From Phycisphaeraceae bacterium (GTDB lineage: Bacteria; Planctomycetota; Phycisphaerae; Phycisphaerales; SM1A02): a DNA stretch of 64,000 bases. Within the stretch, counting starts at the first letter, position 1. Each line of letters begins with the position of its first letter. Below, piece after piece: positions 52,306 through 62,217 of this stretch. The notes beneath the pieces were generated by a model. The model saw nothing but the letters and a program-made list of their open reading frames with translations, ran no database searches and was not told the origin of the DNA. A program made the translations under genes and the position numbers. The stretch spans positions 1-64,000 of the forward strand of contig SHAP01000006.1 of the NCBI GenBank assembly GCA_004213555.1, read 5' to 3'.

Positions 52306-52336
52306 CGAAAAAAACCGCGTCGACGGGCGACGCGGT
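52306..52336 (-). terminator. Intrinsic terminator of atpD
   Basis: Minus strand ACCGCGTCG / CGACGCGGT perfect 9-bp stem (52314-52322, 52328-52336), 5-base loop, followed by TTTTTTT. It ends the atpD transcript before the FKBP gene. Confidence 0.85.
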
Positions 52337-52358
52337 GGAGAAAGCAATGTTCTGAAAA

Positions 52359-54310
<1,952 letters not shown>

Positions 54311-54314
<4 letters not shown>

Positions 54315-54700
54315 CCCGCGATGACATCATGGAAAAAGTGGTTGAAGTCTTGGAAGATGCGTTGGGTGCTGATCCAGAAGACATCGTGCCTGCCGCCAGT
54401 CTCACGGCCGACCTTGATGCCGAGTCGATTGACTTCTTGGACATCGTGTTCAAACTCGAACAGACCTTCGGCTTCAAAGTGGCCCAAGGCGAACTCTTTC
54501 CCGAGAACCTCACCGACAACGAAGAATGGGTGCAAGGGGACGACATCACCGAAGCCGGCATGGCCATGCTGCAAGAAAAGTTGCCCCACGTTGACCTGAC
54601 CCCAGTCATCGAGACCAAGAAGGTTTCCAAGTTGGCCGGCATCGTGACGGTCGACTCGATTGTGAACTTCGTCGAGCGCAAGCTCGCTTCCGCAGGGTGA
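54311..54700 (+). CDS. acpP: Acyl carrier protein
   Basis: 129 residues, longer than the usual 78: the ACP core is residues 1-100 with the phosphopantetheine Ser in LDAESIDFLDIVFKLEQTFG, then an extension. The DAESID site and larger size resemble AcpXL-type ACPs used for specialised long acyl chains rather than bulk fatty acids. Lies between two hotdog dehydratase-like genes; no ketosynthase is adjacent. Confidence 0.88.
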
Positions 54701-54707
54701 ATCAAAC

Positions 54708-55253
54708 ATGCGTTGGAACTGGATCGACCGAATTCTCCGGCACGATCCGGGAGAACGTCTTGATGCCATCAAAGTGGTCTCCCTGAGCGAAGATCATCTG
54801 CATGAGCACTTTGTTGAAGCGCCATGCATGCCCTCTTCGTTGATGATCGAGGGGATGGCCCAGACCGCCGGAATTTTGGTGGGGGCCATTTCGAATTTTG
54901 AGCGTCGGGTGATTTTGGCAAAAATTGCCCGTGCTGAATTCCATGCCGATGCCTTCCCTGGCGATCAAATTCGGTACTCCGCCACGTTGGAACGCATGGC
55001 CGATGCGGGCGCGAGCACCAAAGGAACGGTAGAAATCCGCCGGGCCGATGAACTCGAGTTCCAACGTGCTGGCCACGTGGATCTTTTTTTCAGTCATCTT
55101 GATGGAGATCGTGCTCCGGACGACCTGCCCGAGGGCAACTTCGTCTTTTCGGACAACTTCAAAATTCTGCTCGATGGATTCTCAAACAACCCACAGTGTC
55201 AACTGCCGCCGGGGACCGTCCGAGAACAATCCGGCCAACACCGAGAGGGGTAA
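54708..55253 (+). CDS. Hotdog-fold FabZ-like protein, 181 aa
   Basis: The pattern HLHEHFVEAPCMPSSLMIEG then MAQTAGILVGA places the catalytic His (HEHF) and Glu (IEGMAQ), as in FabZ/FabA relatives, with FPGDQIRYSATLERM following. The usual FPG.P.MPG is altered to FVEAPCMPSS. Seven bases after the ACP. Together with 53895 it may form a heterodimer acting on ACP-bound intermediates; this is inference. Confidence 0.8.
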   Translation: MRWNWIDRILRHDPGERLDAIKVVSLSEDHLHEHFVEAPCMPSSLMIEGMAQTAGILVGAISNFERRVILAKIARAEFHADAFPGDQIRYSATLERMADAGASTKGTVEIRRADELEFQRAGHVDLFFSHLDGDRAPDDLPEGNFVFSDNFKILLDGFSNNPQCQLPPGTVREQSGQHREG

Positions 55254-55435
55254 AAAGCCGGCCCCGTCGCAAAGCGAGCGGGGCCGATCCAGGGGGGGCA
55301 AATGAATCGTCATCTGAAGTCATTTCAGACTTCAGAGAACGATCTAACATGTCTTTCAAATACCCTTCGACAAGTGATTCTTAGGGGTTTCAAGGTTTTT
55401 TGTTCAATTTTTCAACAGTGATGAGGACCCCCCAA
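55254..55435. other. Intergenic region with two hairpins
   Basis: No gene seen. A GC-rich imperfect hairpin (about 55259-55287, CGGCCCC/GGGGCCG outer stem) may end the lipid module, but its T run is on the minus side. A second perfect 8-bp inverted repeat TCTGAAGT/ACTTCAGA (55313-55320, 55329-55336) precedes an AT-rich stretch before coaD. Confidence 0.5.
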
Positions 55436-55957
55436 ATGGACAAATTTCCACGAACGGCGGTGTATCCGGGATCTTTTGACCCACCCACCAAAGGGCACCT
55501 TGATGTTCTTCAAAGAGCCACTGGGCTGTTTGATCGAGTGGTCGTTGGGATCGGACGCAACCCGGAAAAAGACTCCCTCTTCAGCGCCGAAGAGCGGGTG
55601 GAGCTCATGACGTCCCTGCGACCTGATGGCGTCGACGTTGTGGTCGAAGCGTACGAAGGGCTCACCGTGGACTTTGCCAAGAAGCACCAGGCGGTGGCAT
55701 TGATTCGTGGTTTTCGGACCATGTCGGACGTGGAAAGCGAATGCCGACTGGCCATTGCCAATCGCACCGTGGCCGACTTGGAAACAGTCCTCATGGTCGC
55801 GGCTCCGGAACACGCCTTCACCAGCAGTCGTTTGATTCGAGAAGTCGTCGGTCTCGGGGGCGCGTTGGATCGATTGCGTGCTTTCGTGCCCGAAGAAGTC
55901 TTGAATTGCCTGTCCACAAAACAAACCGAATTGCAAGAACGGATGGAAGGCTCATGA
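55436..55957 (+). CDS. coaD: Pantetheine-phosphate adenylyltransferase
   Basis: Penultimate step of CoA synthesis. Nucleotidyltransferase motifs YPGSFDPPTKGHLDVLQRA and FTSSRLIREVV (the ISSTxxR equivalent) are present, plus ALIRGFRTMSDVESE. 173 residues from ATG 55436; ATG 55421 in frame is possible. Overlaps the next gene as ATGA. Confidence 0.93.
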   Translation: MDKFPRTAVYPGSFDPPTKGHLDVLQRATGLFDRVVVGIGRNPEKDSLFSAEERVELMTSLRPDGVDVVVEAYEGLTVDFAKKHQAVALIRGFRTMSDVESECRLAIANRTVADLETVLMVAAPEHAFTSSRLIREVVGLGGALDRLRAFVPEEVLNCLSTKQTELQERMEGS

Positions 55958-56673
55958 CCTCGCCCCCCGTGCAATTGATCTCACTGGGTTCCCTCTCGGC
56001 CAATTTGCTTTGGAACGAACAGCATGCGGTCCGAACCGGACACGCCACCTGCAGTTCTATTCTTCAGGATGACACCATCACCTTGGTGAATCCAGGATTG
56101 CCACCCGCCGCCATGGCCTCGCGTCTGCACGAACGAACCGGGCAAATGCCTGATCGCGTGCAACGGGTTTTCCTCACGTCGGTTGATGCCGACCACGCCC
56201 GAGGACTCGAGGCGTTCCCCAATGCCACGTGGCTCGCGTTCCCACCGGAATTGGACGCCGCCCGCGAGCGTGCCGAATCAGAACGCGATGCCGCGGTCGA
56301 ACATGGCGACCAGGAGCATGCCGAGTCGCTGGCCCGCCATCTCAGCGCCCTCGAACAAATTGTGCCCACCGAGGATGGTCCAGCCCCAAACGTCGATCTG
56401 TTCCCCTCGGTCGGCGTCACGCCAGGGTGCTGTGGCCTGCTTCTGCCCCATGAGGGCCGAACCATATTGATTGCAGGCGATGCCGTGGCCAGCGAGGCCC
56501 ACCTGTTGGCGGGACAAATTTTGCCATGTCCCGATCGGGAACTGGCCCAATCCTCGTTTACCGAAGCAGTTGAAATTGCGGACGTCATCGTCTGCGGTCG
56601 CGATGGCATGATTCCCTCCCCCGGCCGGGTTCCCGAATCAGCCGGACCGGGTCATACTCTGCCCAACTTGTAA
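55954..56673 (+). CDS. Metallo-beta-lactamase-fold protein with degenerate metal site
   Basis: The fold is recognisable: TCSSILQDDTITLVNPGLPP, VFLTSVDADHARGLEAFP, and VTPGCCGLLLPHEG then LIAGDAV. The usual HxHxDH reads SVDADH, with the first two His lost, and the TPGHT His is Cys. Hydrolysis by the standard dinuclear site is therefore unlikely. 239 residues. It is coupled to coaD by ATGA, so a CoA-linked role is possible but not shown. Confidence 0.7.
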   Translation: MTSPPVQLISLGSLSANLLWNEQHAVRTGHATCSSILQDDTITLVNPGLPPAAMASRLHERTGQMPDRVQRVFLTSVDADHARGLEAFPNATWLAFPPELDAARERAESERDAAVEHGDQEHAESLARHLSALEQIVPTEDGPAPNVDLFPSVGVTPGCCGLLLPHEGRTILIAGDAVASEAHLLAGQILPCPDRELAQSSFTEAVEIADVIVCGRDGMIPSPGRVPESAGPGHTLPNL

Positions 56674-56682
56674 TTCACCAGA

Positions 56683-56756
56683 GGGCTGGTAGCTCAGCGG
56701 CCTAGAGCAGCCGACTCATAATCGGTTAGACGTGGGTTCGAATCCCACCCGGCCCA
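56683..56756 (+). tRNA. tRNA with CAT anticodon (elongator Met or lysidine-dependent Ile)
   Basis: Acceptor GGGCTGG / CCGGCCC, D arm GCTC/GAGC, anticodon stem GCCGA/TCGGT with loop CTCATAA (anticodon CAT), T arm GTGGG TTCGAAT CCCAC, discriminator A, no CCA. The G1-C72 pair and the stem lack initiator features. The GAGCAGCCGACTCATAATCG run looks more like tRNA-Ile2 than elongator Met, but this is not decisive. Confidence 0.9.
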
Positions 56757-56874
56757 TTCCCTCTACCGGACATGATGCCCGAACAAACTTTGGCGAACCC
56801 AACCCAAAGCGTCGATCCTTCATGTACAACCTGTCACGGATGCGGAGCATCCAAATTCGTCCAAGGAGGGACGC

Positions 56875-59800
56875 ATGGACCGACGCCAAACCCGGGTTTT
56901 GATCGCACTGTTCGCGGTCTTGAACATTTTTTGCTGGTACATCTTCACCAGGCCAACGAGTTTGTGGGCTGCCGAACAAGGCTTGCAATCCAAAGTCCCT
57001 CCCCCACCCGAGATTGTGCTCACTCAAGGCTTTTCCCGCGCGGTTTCCACGGGGCGAGATGTGCTGTACTTCAACTTTTCGGAAGCGGTTTATCCCGAGG
57101 CAGAGATCGAGGAGCGTGTGGTACCGGCTCTGTTTGAATTCGCTCCTCCACTGGAGGGAATCTGGACCGCCGTCAGCTCCGATCGAGTTCGCTTTGACTT
57201 GGCAGAACCCCTTCCACCCGCCCGAAGTTGGACCGCCACCCTGATCAAAGCCACCAACGGTGAGGGAAGGGCCATCACCGTTCCTACCCTCATTCAATTC
57301 CAATCCACCTCCCCCAATGTTTGGGGAGTGCACCTGGACCACATGACCAACGAAGAGGTGCATTTGGAAATTCGTTTCAACCAACCCATCCCGGCCGCTG
57401 AGTTAAACGATCGCATCAAGGTGACCTCGCTGTTTGACAACACAACCCTCCCGGTCAGCATGGAAATGACCAAACCCCTGCAGAACCACTTGATCACGGT
57501 TCCTCTTCCCGAGGCCGGAAATCTCAGGGTGAGGGTGGAGCCTGGGTATTTGGGCAATCTTGGCCCGATCCCTGCTCAGCAGTCTTACGCATCAACGGTC
57601 AAGATTCCCAAGAGTCTGCAGTGCCTTGATGCTTCCTTTCGCGGCACACTCACCGAGGGCATGCGCATGGTGGTGCGGTTCAGTGGATCAATGAAACCGG
57701 ACCAACCACTGGACTTGCTTCAAGTTGAACCTGAGGTTGAGTTGACCAGCAAACGCATCGAGGATGGCCGCATTGTTCTCCGCGGGGCATTCGAACCCGG
57801 CCGGGAATACGAAGTCACGGTCCCCGAAACACTGGTGGATCAATGGGATCGCGTCCTGGGTGAGTCCCCAAGCCGAGTGGCCACCATGCCGGAGTGGTCT
57901 CCGGAACTTTCGATTGTTCACGGTGGGGGCATCCTCTCACCCAAAGGTCGTTTGGAAGTTGATGTTCGTACCGTCAATGTGCAACAACTCCGTTGGGGAG
58001 TGCAACGGATGTACCCCAACAACGTGGTCCCTTTTCTCAATGGTTCTTGGTACCGAAAATGGGATTCCACCAGCCGAACGGTGACCCAAGGAATCCTGCA
58101 ATGCGATGGCCCTCGCAACGAAGTGCTGGACCACGTTTTGCCACTTCGGGAGCACCTTGAGAAGCCGATCGGCATTCACCGAATTGCATTGGCCGACAAC
58201 GACCGGAACTCGTGGAATCGCACCTCGGCCATGATCAGCATCACCGATCTGGGCCTGCTCTACAAAGCCGAGCGGGATCACCACGCGCTCTTGATCCACT
58301 CCATTTCCAGTGCGAAACCGTTGCCACAAGTCCGAGTTGAACTTCGATCCGACAAGAACCAAGTGCTGGGCGAAGGCTTCACCGATGAGGACGGCTGGGT
58401 TCGACTCCCGAAAATGCCAGATCATCCGGACGGATCAGGCTTTGTCCTGATTGCTGAGAAGGAGCAGGACCTCCAATTCATGAAGCTCAGCAGTGCCGCA
58501 TGGTCGGGCCCCAACCCCATTGGTGGTGAACGGCCCTATGTCGAGGAGTACGAAGCGTTTTTGTATCCCGAACGATCCATGTACCGACCTGGTGAATCGA
58601 TGCACCTCACCGGCGTGGTACGTGATCGGGAAGGTCGCATTCCCCCGAGTATGCCGCTGGAACTGGTGCGATACGGCGCGGATGGAAAGCTCCTCAGCAC
58701 CACCCCCGTTTCAGGATTCAACGAGCAGGGCATCTTCCAAATTGACATCACCACTGATGAATTGGATCCCACCGGACAAGAAAGACACGAGCTTCGAATT
58801 CCCGGTGTGACGAAGTCAATCGGAAGCGCGAGACCATTCGTGGAAGCTTTTGAACCGGTCCGTCTGAAGCTCGAATCCAGCGTCCCCCCGTTGGTGCAAG
58901 AAAGCACGCTGGATGTGGCCGTCAAAGTGTCGACGCTTTTTGGTGGAGTTGCCGCAGATCTACCGGTCCGAGCCCGAGGAAGGTTCAACCCCAAGAGCTA
59001 CACCTCCGTTCGGTTCCCAGACCACCGGTTTGACCTGGTCAAAGACACGCGTGAGCGTCAAAAGCTCGAGTCAAAACCAACGGTCTCCGATGACCAGGGA
59101 GGAGCTTTCCCGAGCTTGACCTTGGACGCGGGCTGGGGATATGGCGAGATTCAATTGACCGTCAGCGCCACTCAAATTGGCGGCCGGACGGTCAGCGACA
59201 ACCTCAGCACGATCTTTGATCCAATCGGAAAGCAACTAGGTCTTCGCCGCATGCGGTCCACCGTTCCCCTGAACTCATCGGTCGAATTTGATTGGGTGGC
59301 CCTCGATGCCAAGGACCAAGATCGACCGACCTCCGAGCCGAGCATCACCCTTCAGCGTGTCCAGCGTGACTGGGTCCGGCGCCAGATTCGAGACAACTGG
59401 CGCTGGACCGAGACCACTCGGTACGAAGACGCTCAAAATGGCGCCTCGGTGGTTGCGAATGACGCCACCGATCCAGACCAAACACGCTCCCGTGGCTCGT
59501 TCGCTGTTTCCTTTCAGGAACCCGGCGAATGGCGGGTGCTGATTGAAAGCGAAGATCAACAGGTCGCGCACACCGTCTACATCACCGCCAGAGATGGACG
59601 AAGCCGAACCCCCAATCCGCTGGTGGTCGAGCTTCTTCCAGCACGAGAAACGGTCGCAGCCGGAGAGACCATACCTGTGGTCGTCAAGGCACCTTCTTCT
59701 GGTCAACTTGTCCTCACCGTGGAATCCGACAAAGTTGACTGGTCCCAGAGCGTGGCCATATCGGGCACCGAAACCGCCGTTGACATCCCAGTGCCAGAGC

Positions 59801-62217
59801 ACGCGCGGGGCAGCGTCCATCTGTTGGCGGCCTTGATTCGACCCTTGGATCAAAATGCGGACAGTTGGACACCCCGAAGAGCCAAGGGGCATGTTCGAAT
59901 TCCAGTTCGAAGCAAACCACCATTGGAACCAGCATTCACCTTCCCCAACAACATCGAACCAGAACAGGAAGTCACGGTCCAGATTGACTGTCCCAACGCA
60001 CCAGCAGGCACCAAACTGCATGTGTGGGCCATCGACGAGGGCATTGTTCGGCTGTCCGGAAGCGAAGTGCCAAATCCCTCGAGATTCTTTCACGCCCCGC
60101 GCCGATTGGGCGTCCGCACCACCGACCAGTACGACCAACTTCTTCCCGATCACGATCGTGGTGAGCAAACTCTTCGCATCGGATCTGATCTCGAGGGAAA
60201 TTCGAGCCGACGACGGAGTCCAGTGTCAATCGATCGAAAGTCAATCGTGCTGTGGCGTGAGATGGTCCCCCTTGGCGAAGACGGAAGCTCCTCGATGACT
60301 TTCAACATGCCACGGCTGAACGGGGCGTTGCGGTTCCGAACCGTGGTGGTTCATGACGACGTGTACGGGGCGACCGAACAATCGGTCCCTGTGGTGGCGC
60401 CTGTTGGCATTGATGCCACCTGGCCACGGGCCGTCGCCCCCGGAGACGAGTTCCGTGTGCCCCTCCGGATTCATAACCGCACCGAAGTGGTCCAAGACAT
60501 CACTTGGACCTTCAATGGCGGTGAAGGATTGAGCCCTGCGGTGCGCACGGGGGTGGTGACCGTTGAGGCTGGAGCAACCGAGCGGCGATCGTTACCGGTG
60601 ATCGCCAACACCTCTGGGGTGCAACGCGGCACCTTGGTGGCGGAGAGCGACGGGCTGGCATCGACCACCGACTGGACGACCACCGTGCGTCCCGCAACCG
60701 GCCTGCATCTCGTCGATCGAACCCTCCGAGTGTCGGCCGATGAACCAGCCACGATCACGATGGATGAGATCTTCTTTTCCGACGGCTTGCGGGTGCACGT
60801 TGAAGCAGGTGGGCCTCCCACCCTGTCACTTCGACCATCCCTCGAGCGGATGTTGAAGTACCCCTATGGCTGCATCGAACAAACATCTTCAATTTTGGGT
60901 TCCACGCTTTTGTTGCCACAATTGGCCGCGACTGAAGGACGAGACGAACAGGTTGGAGTGGATCGATTGGTGCAAGCTGGGATCAGTCGAATGCAGCGGA
61001 TGCAGACCACCTCTGGCGCGTTCGCCTACTGGCATGGAGGGCGGGATGATCACGTCTACGGCACTGGCCGGGCGGCGTTGATCTTGGCTGAGGCCGACGC
61101 TCTGGGATACGCCATCCCGGAATCCATGAAAGAACGATTGTTGTCATGGCTTCGCACGGAAGTGTTGGGGCGCAGGCAACCGGATGCCAACATGCGGGCC
61201 CTTCTGGCCCACGCTGCTTCCGTGTGGGGCATTCCCGCCGAAGGGGCCAACGTGTTGCTCTTCGAATGGAGGAGCAAGTTGTCCATCACTGGAAAAATGC
61301 ACTTGCTTTCCGCCCTGATCAATTTGGGCCAACTTGAGCGGGCCAATCAGCTCTTTGACGAACTGGATGTTGAAGCCATCGTGGCCCAAACGCAAGCCGC
61401 AACAGTCGGTACTTGGATCGAAACCAAGCCACTCGCATTGTCCATGCTGTTGGAACACATGATTGATCTTCGACCATCGGACCAACGCGTGCTCTTGGTG
61501 GTGCAAGCGGTCCAAAAGGCTCGAACCAGCGGATGGTGGGGAACCACCCTCAACACCGTGGCGGCCACCAGCGCACTGATCAAGTGGATGGGGACGCAAG
61601 CACCCTGTGATTTCACTGGGGTGGTGACCACCGGGAACGAGCAAATCACGTTTACCGATGAGTCACCCTGCCGATTGATCCGCGAAGATCAAAGCAGCCC
61701 AATTCAAGTCAATCTGCAGGGCACTGGATACGCCACCCTTCGCGTCCGCGCTGAAGGCCGACCCAAGCCTGGGGTGGTTCAAGGTACAGAACATCGTGGT
61801 CTCTTGGTCACTCGGAAGTGGACCACCCCTGATGGCGAACCGCTCCCTGATGGCCCCATCCGAGTGGGTGATTTGATCTACGTCGAAGTCACCTTGGAGA
61901 GCATGAACGGAAATTCCCAAGTTCCCTATGTGGCAGTCACGGACATCTTGCCCGGTGGTATGGAAGTGGAACACCCACGGCTGGCCACAAGTTCACAATT
62001 CTCCAAGCCGATTGGTGCCCAAGCCGAACGGGTTGAATTCCTTGATGATCGCGTGCTGATGTTTGCGACTGCCTACAGCTCGGAACGAACCTTCCGATAC
62101 GCGCTGCGGGCCGTCACCGCCGGCGAGTTTGTCCATCCGGCGATTGAAGCGTCCAGCATGTATGCCCCTGAATTGCGAAGCCGTGGACCGGAGCGCAAGT
62201 GCATGATTGTCGAATGA
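56875..62217 (+). CDS. Bacterial alpha-2-macroglobulin family protein
   Basis: 1780 residues. N-terminal helix (VLIALFAVLNIFCWYIF) anchors it outside the membrane. MG-type beta domains are followed by the A2M bait and complement-like core (AFLYPERSMYRPGESMHLTG; VLWREMVPLGEDG) and a thioester domain with YPYGCIEQ, Cys1333, the CxEQ motif that forms the internal thioester. Such proteins trap proteases in the periplasm and pair with PbpC for envelope defence and repair. ATG 56875 has AAGGAGG. The stop overlaps the pbpC start as ATGA. Confidence 0.93.
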   Translation: MDRRQTRVLIALFAVLNIFCWYIFTRPTSLWAAEQGLQSKVPPPPEIVLTQGFSRAVSTGRDVLYFNFSEAVYPEAEIEERVVPALFEFAPPLEGIWTAVSSDRVRFDLAEPLPPARSWTATLIKATNGEGRAITVPTLIQFQSTSPNVWGVHLDHMTNEEVHLEIRFNQPIPAAELNDRIKVTSLFDNTTLPVSMEMTKPLQNHLITVPLPEAGNLRVRVEPGYLGNLGPIPAQQSYASTVKIPKSLQCLDASFRGTLTEGMRMVVRFSGSMKPDQPLDLLQVEPEVELTSKRIEDGRIVLRGAFEPGREYEVTVPETLVDQWDRVLGESPSRVATMPEWSPELSIVHGGGILSPKGRLEVDVRTVNVQQLRWGVQRMYPNNVVPFLNGSWYRKWDSTSRTVTQGILQCDGPRNEVLDHVLPLREHLEKPIGIHRIALADNDRNSWNRTSAMISITDLGLLYKAERDHHALLIHSISSAKPLPQVRVELRSDKNQVLGEGFTDEDGWVRLPKMPDHPDGSGFVLIAEKEQDLQFMKLSSAAWSGPNPIGGERPYVEEYEAFLYPERSMYRPGESMHLTGVVRDREGRIPPSMPLELVRYGADGKLLSTTPVSGFNEQGIFQIDITTDELDPTGQERHELRIPGVTKSIGSARPFVEAFEPVRLKLESSVPPLVQESTLDVAVKVSTLFGGVAADLPVRARGRFNPKSYTSVRFPDHRFDLVKDTRERQKLESKPTVSDDQGGAFPSLTLDAGWGYGEIQLTVSATQIGGRTVSDNLSTIFDPIGKQLGLRRMRSTVPLNSSVEFDWVALDAKDQDRPTSEPSITLQRVQRDWVRRQIRDNWRWTETTRYEDAQNGASVVANDATDPDQTRSRGSFAVSFQEPGEWRVLIESEDQQVAHTVYITARDGRSRTPNPLVVELLPARETVAAGETIPVVVKAPSSGQLVLTVESDKVDWSQSVAISGTETAVDIPVPEHARGSVHLLAALIRPLDQNADSWTPRRAKGHVRIPVRSKPPLEPAFTFPNNIEPEQEVTVQIDCPNAPAGTKLHVWAIDEGIVRLSGSEVPNPSRFFHAPRRLGVRTTDQYDQLLPDHDRGEQTLRIGSDLEGNSSRRRSPVSIDRKSIVLWREMVPLGEDGSSSMTFNMPRLNGALRFRTVVVHDDVYGATEQSVPVVAPVGIDATWPRAVAPGDEFRVPLRIHNRTEVVQDITWTFNGGEGLSPAVRTGVVTVEAGATERRSLPVIANTSGVQRGTLVAESDGLASTTDWTTTVRPATGLHLVDRTLRVSADEPATITMDEIFFSDGLRVHVEAGGPPTLSLRPSLERMLKYPYGCIEQTSSILGSTLLLPQLAATEGRDEQVGVDRLVQAGISRMQRMQTTSGAFAYWHGGRDDHVYGTGRAALILAEADALGYAIPESMKERLLSWLRTEVLGRRQPDANMRALLAHAASVWGIPAEGANVLLFEWRSKLSITGKMHLLSALINLGQLERANQLFDELDVEAIVAQTQAATVGTWIETKPLALSMLLEHMIDLRPSDQRVLLVVQAVQKARTSGWWGTTLNTVAATSALIKWMGTQAPCDFTGVVTTGNEQITFTDESPCRLIREDQSSPIQVNLQGTGYATLRVRAEGRPKPGVVQGTEHRGLLVTRKWTTPDGEPLPDGPIRVGDLIYVEVTLESMNGNSQVPYVAVTDILPGGMEVEHPRLATSSQFSKPIGAQAERVEFLDDRVLMFATAYSSERTFRYALRAVTAGEFVHPAIEASSMYAPELRSRGPERKCMIVE

